64,000 nt of DNA from Thermohalobaculum sp951813525 (GCA_951813525.2 CATOTJ020000002.1:868001-932000), one strand, 5' to 3'; positions 25,474 to 35,453 are shown, numbered from the stretch's first letter. Notes: a model not told the origin generated them from the sequence alone. Program-made: numbers and translations.

Positions 25474-26235
25474 ATGCCGAACTACTGTTTCCTGGGCAGT
25501 GACACGCCCATTGCCCAGGGCTCGGTCGAACGCCTCAGTCAACGGTTCGGCCATGTCCCCGCAGAGAATGCGGACGTCATCGTCGCGCTGGGCGGTGATG
25601 GTTTTATGCTGCAAACGCTACACAGCTATATGGATCTGAAGGCCCCGGTCTACGGCATGAACCGGGGGTCGGTCGGTTTCTTGATGAATGACTATGTCGA
25701 AGACGAGTTGCAGGACTGTTTGGACGCCGCGAAATCGGTTCGGATCAATCCGTTGCGAATGCGCGTCGAAGACGCGTCCGGTACGACCCACGATGCCCTG
25801 GCGATCAATGAGGTTGCCCTGTTCAGGCAGACATACCAAGCTGCCAAAATTCGCATCACAGTCGACGGCCATATACGGATGTCCGAACTGGTTTGCGATG
25901 GCGTGCTGGTTGCAACGCCAGCCGGTTCGACTGCCTATAACCTGTCGGCTCAGGGGCCGATCCTGCCGATCCATTCGCGACTAATGGCGTTGACGCCGAT
26001 CTCACCGTTCAGACCGCGGCGCTGGCGCGGCGCGATCCTGCCTTGGGAGACACATCTGGGCTTTGACATCCTCGAGGCCCCGAAGCGACCGATTGCGGCC
26101 ACAGCCGACCATACCGAGGTGCGCGATGTTACTTCTGTTTCAGTATCAGTTGCCTCTGACATCGAGCTGGAATTGCTATACAATCCCGGACACGGACTGG
26201 AAGAGCGGCTGCTGATGGAGCAGTTTGCGGTCTAA
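25474..26235 (+). CDS. nadK: NAD kinase
   Basis: Phosphorylates NAD to NADP. The 253-aa protein has VIVALGGDGFMLQTLH with the catalytic GGDG, GMNRGSVGFLMND, AINEVALFR and VATPAGSTAYNLSAQGPIL. The start at 25474 follows an AGGGA site and matches family length; an earlier in-frame start at 25411 would add 21 residues without homology. The last residues ERLLMEQFAV are typical of alphaproteobacterial NadK. It is followed after 12 bases by the PerM-type gene. Confidence 0.96.
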   Translation: MPNYCFLGSDTPIAQGSVERLSQRFGHVPAENADVIVALGGDGFMLQTLHSYMDLKAPVYGMNRGSVGFLMNDYVEDELQDCLDAAKSVRINPLRMRVEDASGTTHDALAINEVALFRQTYQAAKIRITVDGHIRMSELVCDGVLVATPAGSTAYNLSAQGPILPIHSRLMALTPISPFRPRRWRGAILPWETHLGFDILEAPKRPIAATADHTEVRDVTSVSVSVASDIELELLYNPGHGLEERLLMEQFAV

Positions 26236-26247
26236 AGGGAAGCGATA

Positions 26248-27315
26248 ATGTCTGTCCGCGAACAACTCGCCTATTGGGGTTTGGGTCTTCTGATCTTCGT
26301 CCTGATGTTGTGGCTGCTGGCCGATGCGTTGCTGCCCTTTGTACTGGGCGCGACGCTCGCGTATTTGACTGATCCGATGGCTGGTTGGCTGGAGCGGCGC
26401 GGTATCGGGCGGGTTCTGGCGACCGTGATCATTACTCTTATTTCGCTGGCGGCTGTTGTTCTGGCGCTGATTCTGGTCATTCCACTTTTGATCGAGCAAA
26501 CTCGCGACCTCATTCAGCGCGCACCTGGGTTCGTGGACGATGCCAGAGCGATGCTTGCAGCTTGGCTGCCAAGTCTGCAGGAGGAAGGCAGCGTTCTCAA
26601 TCGCGCCGTCTCGACTGTGCGCGAGAACGCACAAAACTGGTCTGTGACGCTGCTAAAGCAGGTTTGGTCGGGGGGGCTTGCCCTCGTCAATTTTCTGGCG
26701 GTGATCGTCGTGACGCCGGTCGTCGCCTTTTACCTTCTGATGGACTGGCAGCGCCTGGTTAATGGTGTCGACGATATTCTGCCGCGTCAACATCGCCCGA
26801 TGATCCACAAGATCGCCGGTGATTTGGATGATGTTATCTCGGGGTTTGTGCGCGGTCAGCTAACTGTTTGCCTGATCCTCGGGGCGTTCTATGCCATTGC
26901 CCTTGCGATCGTCGGTCTGAATTTTGGCCTGTTGATTGGTCTTTTTGCCGGGCTGATCAGTTTCATCCCGTTCGTCGGATCAATCGCGGGCGGATTGCTT
27001 TCGGTCAGCGTGGCGACCGTGCAGTTTTGGGACAATCCGATCTGGATTCTGGTCGTAGCGGTGATCTTTGCCATTGGTCAGGCGGCGGAGGGCAACTTTC
27101 TGACGCCGAAGCTGGTCGGCGGAAAGGTCGGGCTGCACCCGGTATGGCTTTTGTTTGCGCTTTCTGCTTTCGGGGCGCTCTTTGGATTTGTTGGCCTGCT
27201 GGTCGCCGTTCCGGCAGCCGCAATGATCGGTGTTGTCGGCAGGTTCCTGCTTGAGCAGTACAAAGAGGGGCGGCTCTATCGCGGCGAGGACGGGACGACC
27301 CGCGGCGGCGAATGA
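26248..27315 (+). CDS. AI-2E/PerM-family membrane protein
   Basis: Inner-membrane protein of 355 aa with seven to eight hydrophobic segments: two at the N-terminus, a long amphipathic stretch at about 80-150, then the C-terminal bundle. The family motifs SFIPFVGSIAGGLL and FLTPKLVGGKVGLHPVWLLFAL are present. Members are proposed exporters or permeases, some linked to autoinducer or sodium transport; the substrate is unknown here. It overlaps hdaA by ATGA and so heads perM-hdaA-ppk-ppx, an order in which the DnaA regulator follows the permease. Confidence 0.9.
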   Translation: MSVREQLAYWGLGLLIFVLMLWLLADALLPFVLGATLAYLTDPMAGWLERRGIGRVLATVIITLISLAAVVLALILVIPLLIEQTRDLIQRAPGFVDDARAMLAAWLPSLQEEGSVLNRAVSTVRENAQNWSVTLLKQVWSGGLALVNFLAVIVVTPVVAFYLLMDWQRLVNGVDDILPRQHRPMIHKIAGDLDDVISGFVRGQLTVCLILGAFYAIALAIVGLNFGLLIGLFAGLISFIPFVGSIAGGLLSVSVATVQFWDNPIWILVVAVIFAIGQAAEGNFLTPKLVGGKVGLHPVWLLFALSAFGALFGFVGLLVAVPAAAMIGVVGRFLLEQYKEGRLYRGEDGTTRGGE

Positions 27316-28019
27316 ACCGCGGACGCCAGCTTCCGCTGGATCTTGGCCATCGGCCTGCATTGACGCGGGACAGCTACCTTGTTTCGGCGACGAACCAGGC
27401 AGCATTTGACGCTATCGGCGACCCTGCGTTGCGGCCGGATGGCCGTCTGATCCTCTGCGGCCCGCAGGATAGCGGCAAAACTCACCTCGCCGCCATATGG
27501 GCATCTGTTGCAGGGGCGGCCGCTATTGCGGCCGATGCCCTCAATTCCACGCAGGTTGCATCATTGGCCGATGGCGGCGCCTTTGTTATCGAAGATGCCG
27601 ATCGGATCGCGGGGCAAAAAAGCAATGAGCATGCCTTGTTTCATGCCCTCAACCTTTCTGCGGCGCATGGTGCGCGGATGTTGATTACAGGACGCTCTGC
27701 ACCTGCGCATTGGCCGATTGTGACGCCAGACGTCGCCTCGCGCCTGCAATCCCTGCCTATGATCGCGATCGGTCCGCCCGATGACACACTCTTGTCATCC
27801 ATTCTGAATAAGTTATTCTCTGACAGGCAATTGTCGGTCAGTCCTGATGCAACACGGTTCCTTGTCTCGCGCATGGAACGGACCTTTGCGGCGGCAGAAC
27901 GGATCGTGGAGGCGCTGGACAATCGCGCCTTGGCTGACAAGCGCCCGGTCACGCGCAACCTGGCGATGGAGCTGTTGGCTTCCGAGCCTGATGTAATATT
28001 TGGAATGGGAGAAATCTGA
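27312..28019 (+). CDS. hdaA: DnaA-related regulator of replication initiation (HdaA-type)
   Basis: Hda-type proteins stimulate ATP hydrolysis by DnaA bound to the beta clamp, limiting re-initiation. The 235-aa protein begins with QLPLDLGHRP, which fits the clamp-binding motif (QxxLxL) at the extreme N-terminus. The AAA+ part has a Walker-A-like CGPQDSGKTHLAAIW, a VIEDADRI Walker B equivalent and an arginine-containing DVASRLQSLP. It lacks the DnaA DNA-binding domain IV. Start and stop are tightly coupled to perM and ppk. Confidence 0.9.
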   Translation: MNRGRQLPLDLGHRPALTRDSYLVSATNQAAFDAIGDPALRPDGRLILCGPQDSGKTHLAAIWASVAGAAAIAADALNSTQVASLADGGAFVIEDADRIAGQKSNEHALFHALNLSAAHGARMLITGRSAPAHWPIVTPDVASRLQSLPMIAIGPPDDTLLSSILNKLFSDRQLSVSPDATRFLVSRMERTFAAAERIVEALDNRALADKRPVTRNLAMELLASEPDVIFGMGEI

Positions 28020-28022
28020 GCC

Positions 28023-30221
28023 ATGCGGGCCGATTTCCTGAATAGCGAACCAGAAACACCGAATGCCGAGATCGAGGTCGATCCAGCAGCACCGGACCGG
28101 TTCTTTAATCGGGAAATGAGCTGGCTGGCCTTCAATTGGCGGGTTCTGGAGCAGGTCGATGATGAACGCACCCCATTGCTGGAGCGCGTGAAGTTCCTGT
28201 CGATCTCCGGGTCCAATCTGGACGAATTCTATAATGTTCGCGTGGCGGGACTGCGCGCCCAAACACGGGCCGGCGTCGAAGGCCGTTCGCTGGACGGCCG
28301 GACCGCCAGTCAGCAGCTGCAAATGGTCGATCAGCAAGCAGCTGCCTTGCAGGACGCGCAGCAGCGCACCTGGACATCGCTTCGTCCGCTATTGGCCAAG
28401 CAAGGCATCCATGTCGTCGGGCTTAGCGACTTGACCGTCAATGATCGCGAGGCGCTGGCAGCCCGCTTCAATGCCGAAGTTTTCCCGATAATGACCCCGC
28501 TGGCGGTCGATCCTGCGCATCCGTTTCCGTTCATCCCAAATATGGGGCTTGGGATCGCATTGCACCTGCGCCATCGCCAAAATCACGAAACGCTGACAGG
28601 GCTGTTGTTGATCCCGCCCTATCTTGATCGGTATTGGCGTTTGGCCGACAATCCGGAGGGCACGATCCGTTTCCTGCCGGTCGAAGAACTGTTGCTTTTG
28701 CATTTGGATGAGCTGTTTCCCCGTTTCGAGGCAACAGAGCGGTGCCTGTTCCGGGTTCTGCGCGATTCGGATTTGGAAGTCGAAGAAGAAGCCGAAGATC
28801 TGATGCGAGAGTTCGAAACGGCACTGAAACGCCGCCGTAAGGGCAGGGCGATCCGGCTGAAGGTTTCTTCTGACGCACCGGCCGATCTGAAAGGATTGAT
28901 CGCCGATCAGCTTGAAATCGACAGATCCGAGATGATCGAGGTCGAAGGTGTTGTCGGGATCACGGACCTGAGCCAGTTGATTGTCGATGATCGGCCCGAA
29001 TTGAATTGGGTGCCGTATCAGCCGCGCCTTCCTGAGCGGGTGCGCGACCATAATGGCGACATCTTCGCAGCCGTTCGCCAAAAGGACATGCTGCTTCATC
29101 ACCCCTACGAAAGTTTCGAGACGGTGGTTCAGTTTTTGCAGCAGGCCGCGCGCGACCCGAACGTCGTCGCCATCAAGCAGACCCTTTACCGAACTTCGAA
29201 AGGCAGTCCGATCGTCAAGGCATTGTGCGAGGCGGCGGAGGAAGGCAAATCGGTCACGGCGCTGGTCGAACTGAAGGCACGCTTTGACGAAGCGGCAAAT
29301 ATCCAGTTGGCGCGCGAGCTTGAGCGCGCAGGCGCCCAGGTCGTCTTTGGCTTTGTCGATTGGAAGACGCATGCCAAGATCTCGACGGTCGTTCGCCATG
29401 AAGGCAGCGAGATGGTGACATATTCCCATTTCGGCACCGGCAATTACCACCCGATCACCGCGCGGTTTTATACCGATCTCTCCATGTTTACCTGCAGCCG
29501 AAACCATGGCCGTGATGCGGCGAAAATCTTCAATTTTATCACCGGATATGCCGAGCCGTCAGGGTTGGAGGCCGTAAAAATCTCGCCCCTGTTTCTCAAG
29601 CAAACTTTGATCGAGTGCCTTGAGGTCGAGATTGCGCACGCCCGCGCCGGGCGGCCGGCACAGGTCTGGGCGAAGATGAATTCGCTGTTCGAAGGTGAAG
29701 TGATCGACGCGCTTTACAGGGCCAGCCAGGCGGGGGTGCGCATCGATCTGGTCATCCGCGGTATTTGTGGACTGCGCCCAGGTATCAAGGGATTGTCGGA
29801 AAATATCCGGGTCAAATCCATCGTCGGGCGCTTTTTGGAGCATTCGCGCATTGTGTGTTTTGGCAATGGGCACGGATTGCCGTCGGAAGGTGCACGGGTC
29901 TTTATCTCTTCGGCTGATTGGATGGACCGAAACCTGAACCGCCGGGTCGAGACATTGGCCGAAGTTACCAACCCCACTGTCCATGCCCAGATCATCGACC
30001 AGATCATGGCCGGCAACCTGCGTGACGAGGCTCAAAGCTGGGTTCTTCAACCCGGCGGAACCTATGTGCGCGCCGAAGCACCGCCGGGTGATGAACTTTT
30101 CAGTTGTCACGAATTCTTCATGAAGTATCCATCCCTATCGGGAAGGGGGCGCAGCGGGGCGGCTGACGCACCGCGCCTGACGCAGGTGACGGACAAGGCC
30201 GAGGCGCCGCACGCTGCCTGA
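28023..30221 (+). CDS. ppk: Polyphosphate kinase 1
   Basis: Makes inorganic polyphosphate from ATP reversibly. The 732-aa protein has the N-terminal RFFNREMSWLAFNWRVLEQ, and the catalytic phospholipase-D-like half with VTYSHFGTGNYHP and FLEHSRIVCFGNG, which carry the His residues used for phosphotransfer. IKQTLYRTSKGSPIVKAL and SSADWMDRNLNRRVE are further PPK1 landmarks. It lies 3 bases after hdaA and is followed by ppx, so synthesis and breakdown of polyphosphate are co-encoded. Confidence 0.98.
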   Translation: MRADFLNSEPETPNAEIEVDPAAPDRFFNREMSWLAFNWRVLEQVDDERTPLLERVKFLSISGSNLDEFYNVRVAGLRAQTRAGVEGRSLDGRTASQQLQMVDQQAAALQDAQQRTWTSLRPLLAKQGIHVVGLSDLTVNDREALAARFNAEVFPIMTPLAVDPAHPFPFIPNMGLGIALHLRHRQNHETLTGLLLIPPYLDRYWRLADNPEGTIRFLPVEELLLLHLDELFPRFEATERCLFRVLRDSDLEVEEEAEDLMREFETALKRRRKGRAIRLKVSSDAPADLKGLIADQLEIDRSEMIEVEGVVGITDLSQLIVDDRPELNWVPYQPRLPERVRDHNGDIFAAVRQKDMLLHHPYESFETVVQFLQQAARDPNVVAIKQTLYRTSKGSPIVKALCEAAEEGKSVTALVELKARFDEAANIQLARELERAGAQVVFGFVDWKTHAKISTVVRHEGSEMVTYSHFGTGNYHPITARFYTDLSMFTCSRNHGRDAAKIFNFITGYAEPSGLEAVKISPLFLKQTLIECLEVEIAHARAGRPAQVWAKMNSLFEGEVIDALYRASQAGVRIDLVIRGICGLRPGIKGLSENIRVKSIVGRFLEHSRIVCFGNGHGLPSEGARVFISSADWMDRNLNRRVETLAEVTNPTVHAQIIDQIMAGNLRDEAQSWVLQPGGTYVRAEAPPGDELFSCHEFFMKYPSLSGRGRSGAADAPRLTQVTDKAEAPHAA

Positions 30222-30248
30222 GCGGGGATTGGCCGAGGGGTACGGGCG

Positions 30249-31811
30249 CTGAGCGACAAGACAGAGGGCAAGTCGCCGGTTCAGCCGGGCAAGGCGCAGC
30301 AGGCTGACCTGTTTCAGGGGCCGCAGCTGTCCTTTCATACGCCGCGCCCTGGCGACCGGCGAATCGGCGTTGTCGATGTCGGGTCCAACTCTGTTCGCAT
30401 GGTTGTCTTTGAAGGCGGGCGGCGCTGCCCGGCGATTGTGTTCAATGAAAAGGTATTGTGCGGGCTGGGTGCGGACCTGGCGGACACCGGGCATCTGTCG
30501 CCCGAGGGCTGCGAACGCGCGCTTGCGGCGCTGCACAGGTTCGTCGCCCTGGCGCCGGGCCTACAACTCAGCGCGCTTGCCGGTGTCGCGACTGCGGCCA
30601 TGCGCGATGCCAAGGATGGCGAGACCTTTCGTGACCGAGTCGCAGACGAGACGAACATTCGCCTCGCCATCGCCTCCGGCGCAGATGAAGCGCGGCTGGC
30701 GGCGCAAGGTGTCCTGTTCGGTGATCCGGCCGCTGCGGGTCTGGTGATCGACCTTGGTGGTGCCTCGATGGAGCTTTGTCCCGTTCATTCCGGCGCACCA
30801 GGGCGCGGCGTCTCCACAGCTCTCGGGCCGCAGCGCTTGGGCGATTTGACCGATATAAAGGCGTCGCGCCGCGAGATCGCAGATGCGTTGGCGGAGTACA
30901 CCCAGCGATTTGCTGGGTCGGCACATCGGCTTTATCTGGTCGGTGGTGCGTGGCGTGCCTTTGGCAGGGTCCATATCGAGCGCACCAGGCATCCGCTCGA
31001 TATTCTTCATGAATTTACGTTTGCGCCCGCTGCGGCCCTGGAGACTGCAGCCGAGTTGATTGCAATGGAGCCGGACCAGCTTCGAAAGTTCCCCACCGTT
31101 TCGTCTGCCCGGGCCGTGACCCTGCGCCATGCCGCCGTTCTGTTGCAGCAATTGATCGAGTCCTTTCAACCTGAACAGATACAGCTTTCGGGCTTCGGCC
31201 TGCGTGAAGGGATTTGCTATGACAACCTTTCGAACAACCTGAGGCGTGAAGATCCGCTTCTCTCCACCGCCTTCGGCCACGAACGCACACGTGCACGCGC
31301 GCCTGGTTTTGGCCGCGAACTGGCCGATTGGATCCTACGCGTGTTTGAACCGGCAGACAACGGCGAGCGGCGTTTGGTGCGGGCAGCCTGTCACCTTGCT
31401 GATGTCTCGTGGCGCTCGCATCCCGACTATCGTGATACTGCTTGCCGCGAAGTCGTGACCCGGGTGAATCTCTCCTCCGCTGGGCATCACGGCAGGGCAT
31501 ATTTGTTGGTAGCGCTGCTAAGCAGATATAAGGGATCGCGCCGTTCGTTGGCGGGCGAACCCGCGACAGCACTGCTTGATGAAGCAACATTCGAACGCGC
31601 ACGTCAGCTCGGTGCCCTGATGCGCCTGGGTGTCACGCTGGCAGGGGCGATGCCCGGCTATCTGCGCCGCTGCCCGCTGACATTGTCGGAAGGCAAGCTG
31701 CGTCTTGACCCCAGGGCGGATGCCCGCGTCTTTATGGGCGAGGAGGTCGAGAAGCGCCTCGACCGCGCGGCGCGCCATATGGGTATTGAAAGCGTGATTT
31801 CCGGCAGTTGA
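30249..31811 (+). CDS. ppx: Exopolyphosphatase / pppGpp phosphohydrolase family (Ppx/GppA)
   Basis: Hydrolyses polyphosphate from the ends. The conserved actin-like N-terminal motif GVVDVGSNSVR lies upstream of the first ATG (30399), so translation must start earlier. Between the ppk stop (30219-30221) and this motif the frame is open but contains no ATG, GTG or TTG. CTG at 30249, 8 bases after GAGGGG, is the best candidate and gives 520 aa. Further motifs are LVIDLGGASMELCP, LYLVGGAWRAFG and a C-terminal HD-like helical domain. A non-standard start or a sequence error could explain the missing start codon. Confidence 0.88.
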   Translation: MSDKTEGKSPVQPGKAQQADLFQGPQLSFHTPRPGDRRIGVVDVGSNSVRMVVFEGGRRCPAIVFNEKVLCGLGADLADTGHLSPEGCERALAALHRFVALAPGLQLSALAGVATAAMRDAKDGETFRDRVADETNIRLAIASGADEARLAAQGVLFGDPAAAGLVIDLGGASMELCPVHSGAPGRGVSTALGPQRLGDLTDIKASRREIADALAEYTQRFAGSAHRLYLVGGAWRAFGRVHIERTRHPLDILHEFTFAPAAALETAAELIAMEPDQLRKFPTVSSARAVTLRHAAVLLQQLIESFQPEQIQLSGFGLREGICYDNLSNNLRREDPLLSTAFGHERTRARAPGFGRELADWILRVFEPADNGERRLVRAACHLADVSWRSHPDYRDTACREVVTRVNLSSAGHHGRAYLLVALLSRYKGSRRSLAGEPATALLDEATFERARQLGALMRLGVTLAGAMPGYLRRCPLTLSEGKLRLDPRADARVFMGEEVEKRLDRAARHMGIESVISGS

Positions 31812-31983
31812 ACCGCAGTCTCTGCGTTTGCCACGAATCGTTCTCAGAGGGCCGTCGGTGTGCCGATGCATTTGAAATGCGGCGGAGGCGATTGTGAGCT
31901 TGCGGCCCCTGCACGCCGGCGTGCTTGCGCACCCTACCCATTCCGCATAAATCACGGGGCCACTTCGCCGCCCGGAGATATCA

Positions 31984-33324
31984 ATGCGCCTGACCCGTTA
32001 TTTTCTACCTGTCCTGAAGGAAACACCTGCAGAGGCGCAGATTGTTTCGCATCGCCTTATGCTGCGTGCTGGCATGATCCGTCAGGCGTCGGCGGGGATC
32101 TATTCCTGGTTGCCCATGGGATACAAGGTGTTGCGCCGGATCGAACAGATTGTTCACGAAGAACAGCAGATTGCGGGCGGTATTCCTTTGTTGATGCCCA
32201 CAATCCAGTCCGCCGATCTCTGGCGCGAGTCGGGTCGTTACGACGACTATGGCGCCGAGATGCTGCGCATCAAAGATCGCCACGATCGGGACATGCTGTA
32301 CGGACCGACGAACGAGGAACAGATCACCGAGATGTTCCGCGCCTATTGCGGGTCGTATCGCGATGTTCCCAAGATGCTTTACCACATTCAGTGGAAATTC
32401 CGGGACGAGATCCGTCCCCGGTTCGGGATCATGCGCGGGCGCGAATTCCTGATGAAGGATGCCTATTCGTTCGATCTGAATCGCGAAACGGCGATTCATT
32501 CCTATAATCAGCAGTTTGCGGCGTATCTTCGGACCTTCGAGCGGATGGGCCTGAAGGCCGTGCCCATGCTTGCCGATAGCGGCCCGATCGGAGGCGACCA
32601 TTGCCACGAGTTCTTGATCTTGGCCGATACTGGGGAAAGCGGCATCTTTGTTGACCGTTCGGTAATCGAAATGGAACTGGGGAACCGGGCCATCGATTGG
32701 GAAGATCGCGAGCAACTGAGCGGCATTTTCGATGATTGGACGGCGCCCTATGCGCGCACCGACGAGACACATGATCAGGCAGCCTTCGAAGCTGCCGTCC
32801 CCGAAGAGCGCAGGGTTGAAGCGCGCGGCATCGAGGTCGGCCATATCTTCTATTTCGGGACAAAATACTCCGAGCCTTTACAGGCTGTCTTGACATCCCC
32901 CGATGGCGAAAAGGCACCCGTTCACATGGGGTCCTATGGCGTCGGTGTTAGCCGCCTTGCAGGCGCGATCATTGAGGCCAGCCATGACGAGAAGGGCATT
33001 ATCTGGCCCGAGAGCGTGACGCCCTTCCATGTTGGCATGGTTAATCTGCGCCAGGGCGATGAAGCCTCGGACGCTTCGTGCAACGAAATCTATTCCGAAC
33101 TTCGCAGATCGGGCCTAGATGTGCTTTACGATGACCGCGACGCGCGGGCCGGAGACAAGTTCGCGACAATGGACCTGATCGGGCTGCCCTGGCGGATTAC
33201 CGTCGGTCCTCGCGGTCTGCAGAAAGGCACGGTCGAGCTGACGAGCCGCCGCAGTGGAGAGACCGAGGAGCTTTCGCCCCAAGCCGCGACGGACCGGATA
33301 TTCCAGATATATCAAGGGGTTTGA
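31984..33324 (+). CDS. proS: Prolyl-tRNA synthetase, short alphaproteobacterial form
   Basis: Charges tRNA-Pro. At 446 aa it lacks the inserted editing domain found in the roughly 570-aa bacterial form; this short form is usual in alphaproteobacteria. Class II motifs are present: QASAGIYSWLPMGYKVLRRIE, the motif-2 region QIQWKFRDEIRPRFGIMRGREF (read here as YHIQWKFRDEIRPRFG), and the motif-3 region MGSYGVGVSRLAGAIIE. The C-terminal anticodon-binding domain has GLDVLYDDRDARAGDKFATMDLIGLP. A 172-base spacer separates it from ppx. Confidence 0.97.
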   Translation: MRLTRYFLPVLKETPAEAQIVSHRLMLRAGMIRQASAGIYSWLPMGYKVLRRIEQIVHEEQQIAGGIPLLMPTIQSADLWRESGRYDDYGAEMLRIKDRHDRDMLYGPTNEEQITEMFRAYCGSYRDVPKMLYHIQWKFRDEIRPRFGIMRGREFLMKDAYSFDLNRETAIHSYNQQFAAYLRTFERMGLKAVPMLADSGPIGGDHCHEFLILADTGESGIFVDRSVIEMELGNRAIDWEDREQLSGIFDDWTAPYARTDETHDQAAFEAAVPEERRVEARGIEVGHIFYFGTKYSEPLQAVLTSPDGEKAPVHMGSYGVGVSRLAGAIIEASHDEKGIIWPESVTPFHVGMVNLRQGDEASDASCNEIYSELRRSGLDVLYDDRDARAGDKFATMDLIGLPWRITVGPRGLQKGTVELTSRRSGETEELSPQAATDRIFQIYQGV

Positions 33325-33391
33325 TGTGCTTTCGCTGACGCGGCTTGCTTGGCCTGTTTGTCCGCCGGGCGCGGGCTAGAGGGGCACAAGG

Positions 33392-34654
33392 ATGTTTTCC
33401 CGCCTCGAATGGATGATCGCCGGTCGCTATATGCGGGCGCGGCGAAAAGAAGGCGCAATTTCGGTCATCACCGGGTTCAGCTTGGTCGGCATCCTGTTGG
33501 GTGTCGGAACCCTTATTGTGGTGATGTCCGTAATGAATGGTTTTCGCGCCGAGCTGATCAAGCAAATCGTCGGCGCTCAACCGCACGTTCAGGTGTTGAG
33601 GGTGGATCGCGAAGGCATCGCGGATTATCGAGAGTTAGCGGATCGTCTTAAAAAGGTGAGCGGCGTGAAACGGGCCGCCCCCCGGTTGGAACAGACGGTT
33701 ATGGGCTCGTCTGCTTCGGGCGAAGGAACCGGCGTTGTGGTGCGCGGGATGTTGCCGGAGGATTTCAAATCGCTCCCCGGTATCGCGAGCCCCGAATGGT
33801 CGGAAGGGGATCTCAACGACTTTGAAAACGGCGTCGCGGTTGGCGAGGGCGTGGCCAACCGACTGAGCCTTTCCGTCGGCGACAAGATGACATTAATCAC
33901 CCCGCCAAACCGCACCACGGTGATGGGACGTATTCCGACACGCAAGACCTTCGAGGTCGTCTATATCTACCGCATCGGATACTATCCTTTTGATAATACA
34001 TATATATTTCTGCCGTTGGATAAGGCGCAGGGACTGCTGAACAAGCGCGGCGAGGTTGATGATATCGATGTGCAGGTCGAAAAACCTGACGAGCTAAACC
34101 TTGATCGGGCCGATCCGATCAGCCTGGATCTGCGGGCAAATGCCGGAAGCGGTATGGTTTTGTGGAACTGGAAGAACGCAAATGGCGCTTTCATCTCGGC
34201 ATTGGATGCCGAGCGGGGAGCGATGTTCGTGATCCTGTCGCTGATTATCCTCGTGGCGGCGCTGAACATTATCTCTGGCCTGATTATGCTTGTAAAAGAA
34301 AAAGGTCAAAACATTGGAATTATGCGGACATTCGGGATGACGCGTGGATCGATCCTGCGGGTATTCTTCATCTGCGGCGCATCGATCGGTGTGATTGGCA
34401 CGATCCTGGGTGTGATCGGCGGAATGTTGTTCGTGATTTATATCCACGAGATCCAGCTGTTCGTAGAATGGTTGCTTGGGGTCACGTTGTGGCCCAAGGA
34501 AGTCCGAGGTCTCACCCATATCCCGGCGATCATGCACACCAAGGATGTGCTGATGACGGCCGCAGTTTCGATCGTTCTGTCGTTGCTGGCAACATGGTAC
34601 CCGGCGCGGCGGGCCGCTAAAATGGACCCGGTGGAGGCGCTTCGCTATGAGTGA
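33392..34654 (+). CDS. lolC: Lipoprotein-releasing ABC transporter, permease (LolC/LolE type)
   Basis: Inner-membrane subunit of the Lol complex, which extracts outer-membrane lipoproteins for delivery to LolA. The 420-aa protein has one transmembrane helix near residues 22-47, a large periplasmic domain, and three more helices after about residue 270. The start FSRLEWMIAGRYMRARRKEGAISVITGFS and the FtsX-type end TWYPARRAAKMDPVEALRYE are diagnostic. Alphaproteobacteria usually have a single LolC/E-type permease acting as homodimer. It overlaps lolD by 8 bases. Confidence 0.94.
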   Translation: MFSRLEWMIAGRYMRARRKEGAISVITGFSLVGILLGVGTLIVVMSVMNGFRAELIKQIVGAQPHVQVLRVDREGIADYRELADRLKKVSGVKRAAPRLEQTVMGSSASGEGTGVVVRGMLPEDFKSLPGIASPEWSEGDLNDFENGVAVGEGVANRLSLSVGDKMTLITPPNRTTVMGRIPTRKTFEVVYIYRIGYYPFDNTYIFLPLDKAQGLLNKRGEVDDIDVQVEKPDELNLDRADPISLDLRANAGSGMVLWNWKNANGAFISALDAERGAMFVILSLIILVAALNIISGLIMLVKEKGQNIGIMRTFGMTRGSILRVFFICGASIGVIGTILGVIGGMLFVIYIHEIQLFVEWLLGVTLWPKEVRGLTHIPAIMHTKDVLMTAAVSIVLSLLATWYPARRAAKMDPVEALRYE

Positions 34655-35318
34655 TGCGCTGCAACTATCTGGAGTAAAAAGGGAATTCGAGCAGGGGAAG
34701 CGCAAGCTCGAGGTTTTGCGCGGTGTCGATTTGTCGATTTCGTACGGCGAGGTCGTCGCCTTGGTCGCGCCTTCTGGCGCAGGAAAGTCGACGCTTCTGC
34801 AGATTGCCGGGCTGTTGGATACGCCCTCATCCGGCACTGTTACGATAGCCGGGCGTGATGTCAGTGGCGGAGATGACCGCGAACGGACCGTTGCGCGGCG
34901 TGATTTGTTGGGATTTGTCTATCAGTTCCACCATCTTCTGCCCGAATTTACGGCGTTGGAGAACGTCACGATCCCGCAACTCACCGCCGGCAAATCAAAA
35001 CAGGACGCCCGGGCAAAGGCGTCCGAGCTGTTGGATAAAATTGGTTTGTCCGACCGTGCCGACCACCGCCCGGCCGAGTTGTCCGGTGGCGAACAACAAC
35101 GAGTTGCGATTTGTCGTGCCTTGGCCAACAGCCCGGCAGTTCTTTTGGCTGACGAGCCAACCGGCAATCTGGATCCAGAAACCTCAGACCGGGTATTCGG
35201 ACTGTTGTTGGAGGTCGTCCGCGATACCGGATTGGCGGCGCTGATCGCCACGCATAACCATGGCCTGGCCGCCCGCATGGACCGGATCGTCCGGTTGGAT
35301 GCGGGCCTCGTCGTCTAG
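34647..35318 (+). CDS. lolD: Lipoprotein-releasing ABC transporter, ATPase
   Basis: ATP-hydrolysing subunit of the Lol complex. The 223-aa protein has Walker A APSGAGKST (41-49; the first Gly is Ala), the Q-loop region YQFHHLLPEFTALENV, which is typical of LolD, signature LSGGEQQRVAICRAL, and Walker B VLLADEPTGNLD. The start overlaps the lolC stop (ATGAGTGA). No other lol gene is adjacent. Confidence 0.96.
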   Translation: MSDALQLSGVKREFEQGKRKLEVLRGVDLSISYGEVVALVAPSGAGKSTLLQIAGLLDTPSSGTVTIAGRDVSGGDDRERTVARRDLLGFVYQFHHLLPEFTALENVTIPQLTAGKSKQDARAKASELLDKIGLSDRADHRPAELSGGEQQRVAICRALANSPAVLLADEPTGNLDPETSDRVFGLLLEVVRDTGLAALIATHNHGLAARMDRIVRLDAGLVV

Positions 35319-35453
35319 CCCGAGCGCACGCAATGTGACAGGCGCAGGGTGACGAGCCTTGGTCGGGCCGCAGGACTGACTGCGTCGAGAAACTCGTCCG
35401 ACACAGTGTTGGCAGCAAATGCCGATTGGTTGAGTATCGGGGCCGGGGGGCGG

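Noticed and set aside
28389..29507. Long open frame (372 aa) on the minus strand within ppk
   Set aside because: It is entirely antisense to ppk, which has clear family motifs; the frame is a by-product of GC-rich codon use.
30399..31811. ATG at 30399 as the ppx start
   Set aside because: It would remove the conserved DVGSNSVR nucleotide-binding motif that is in frame directly upstream.
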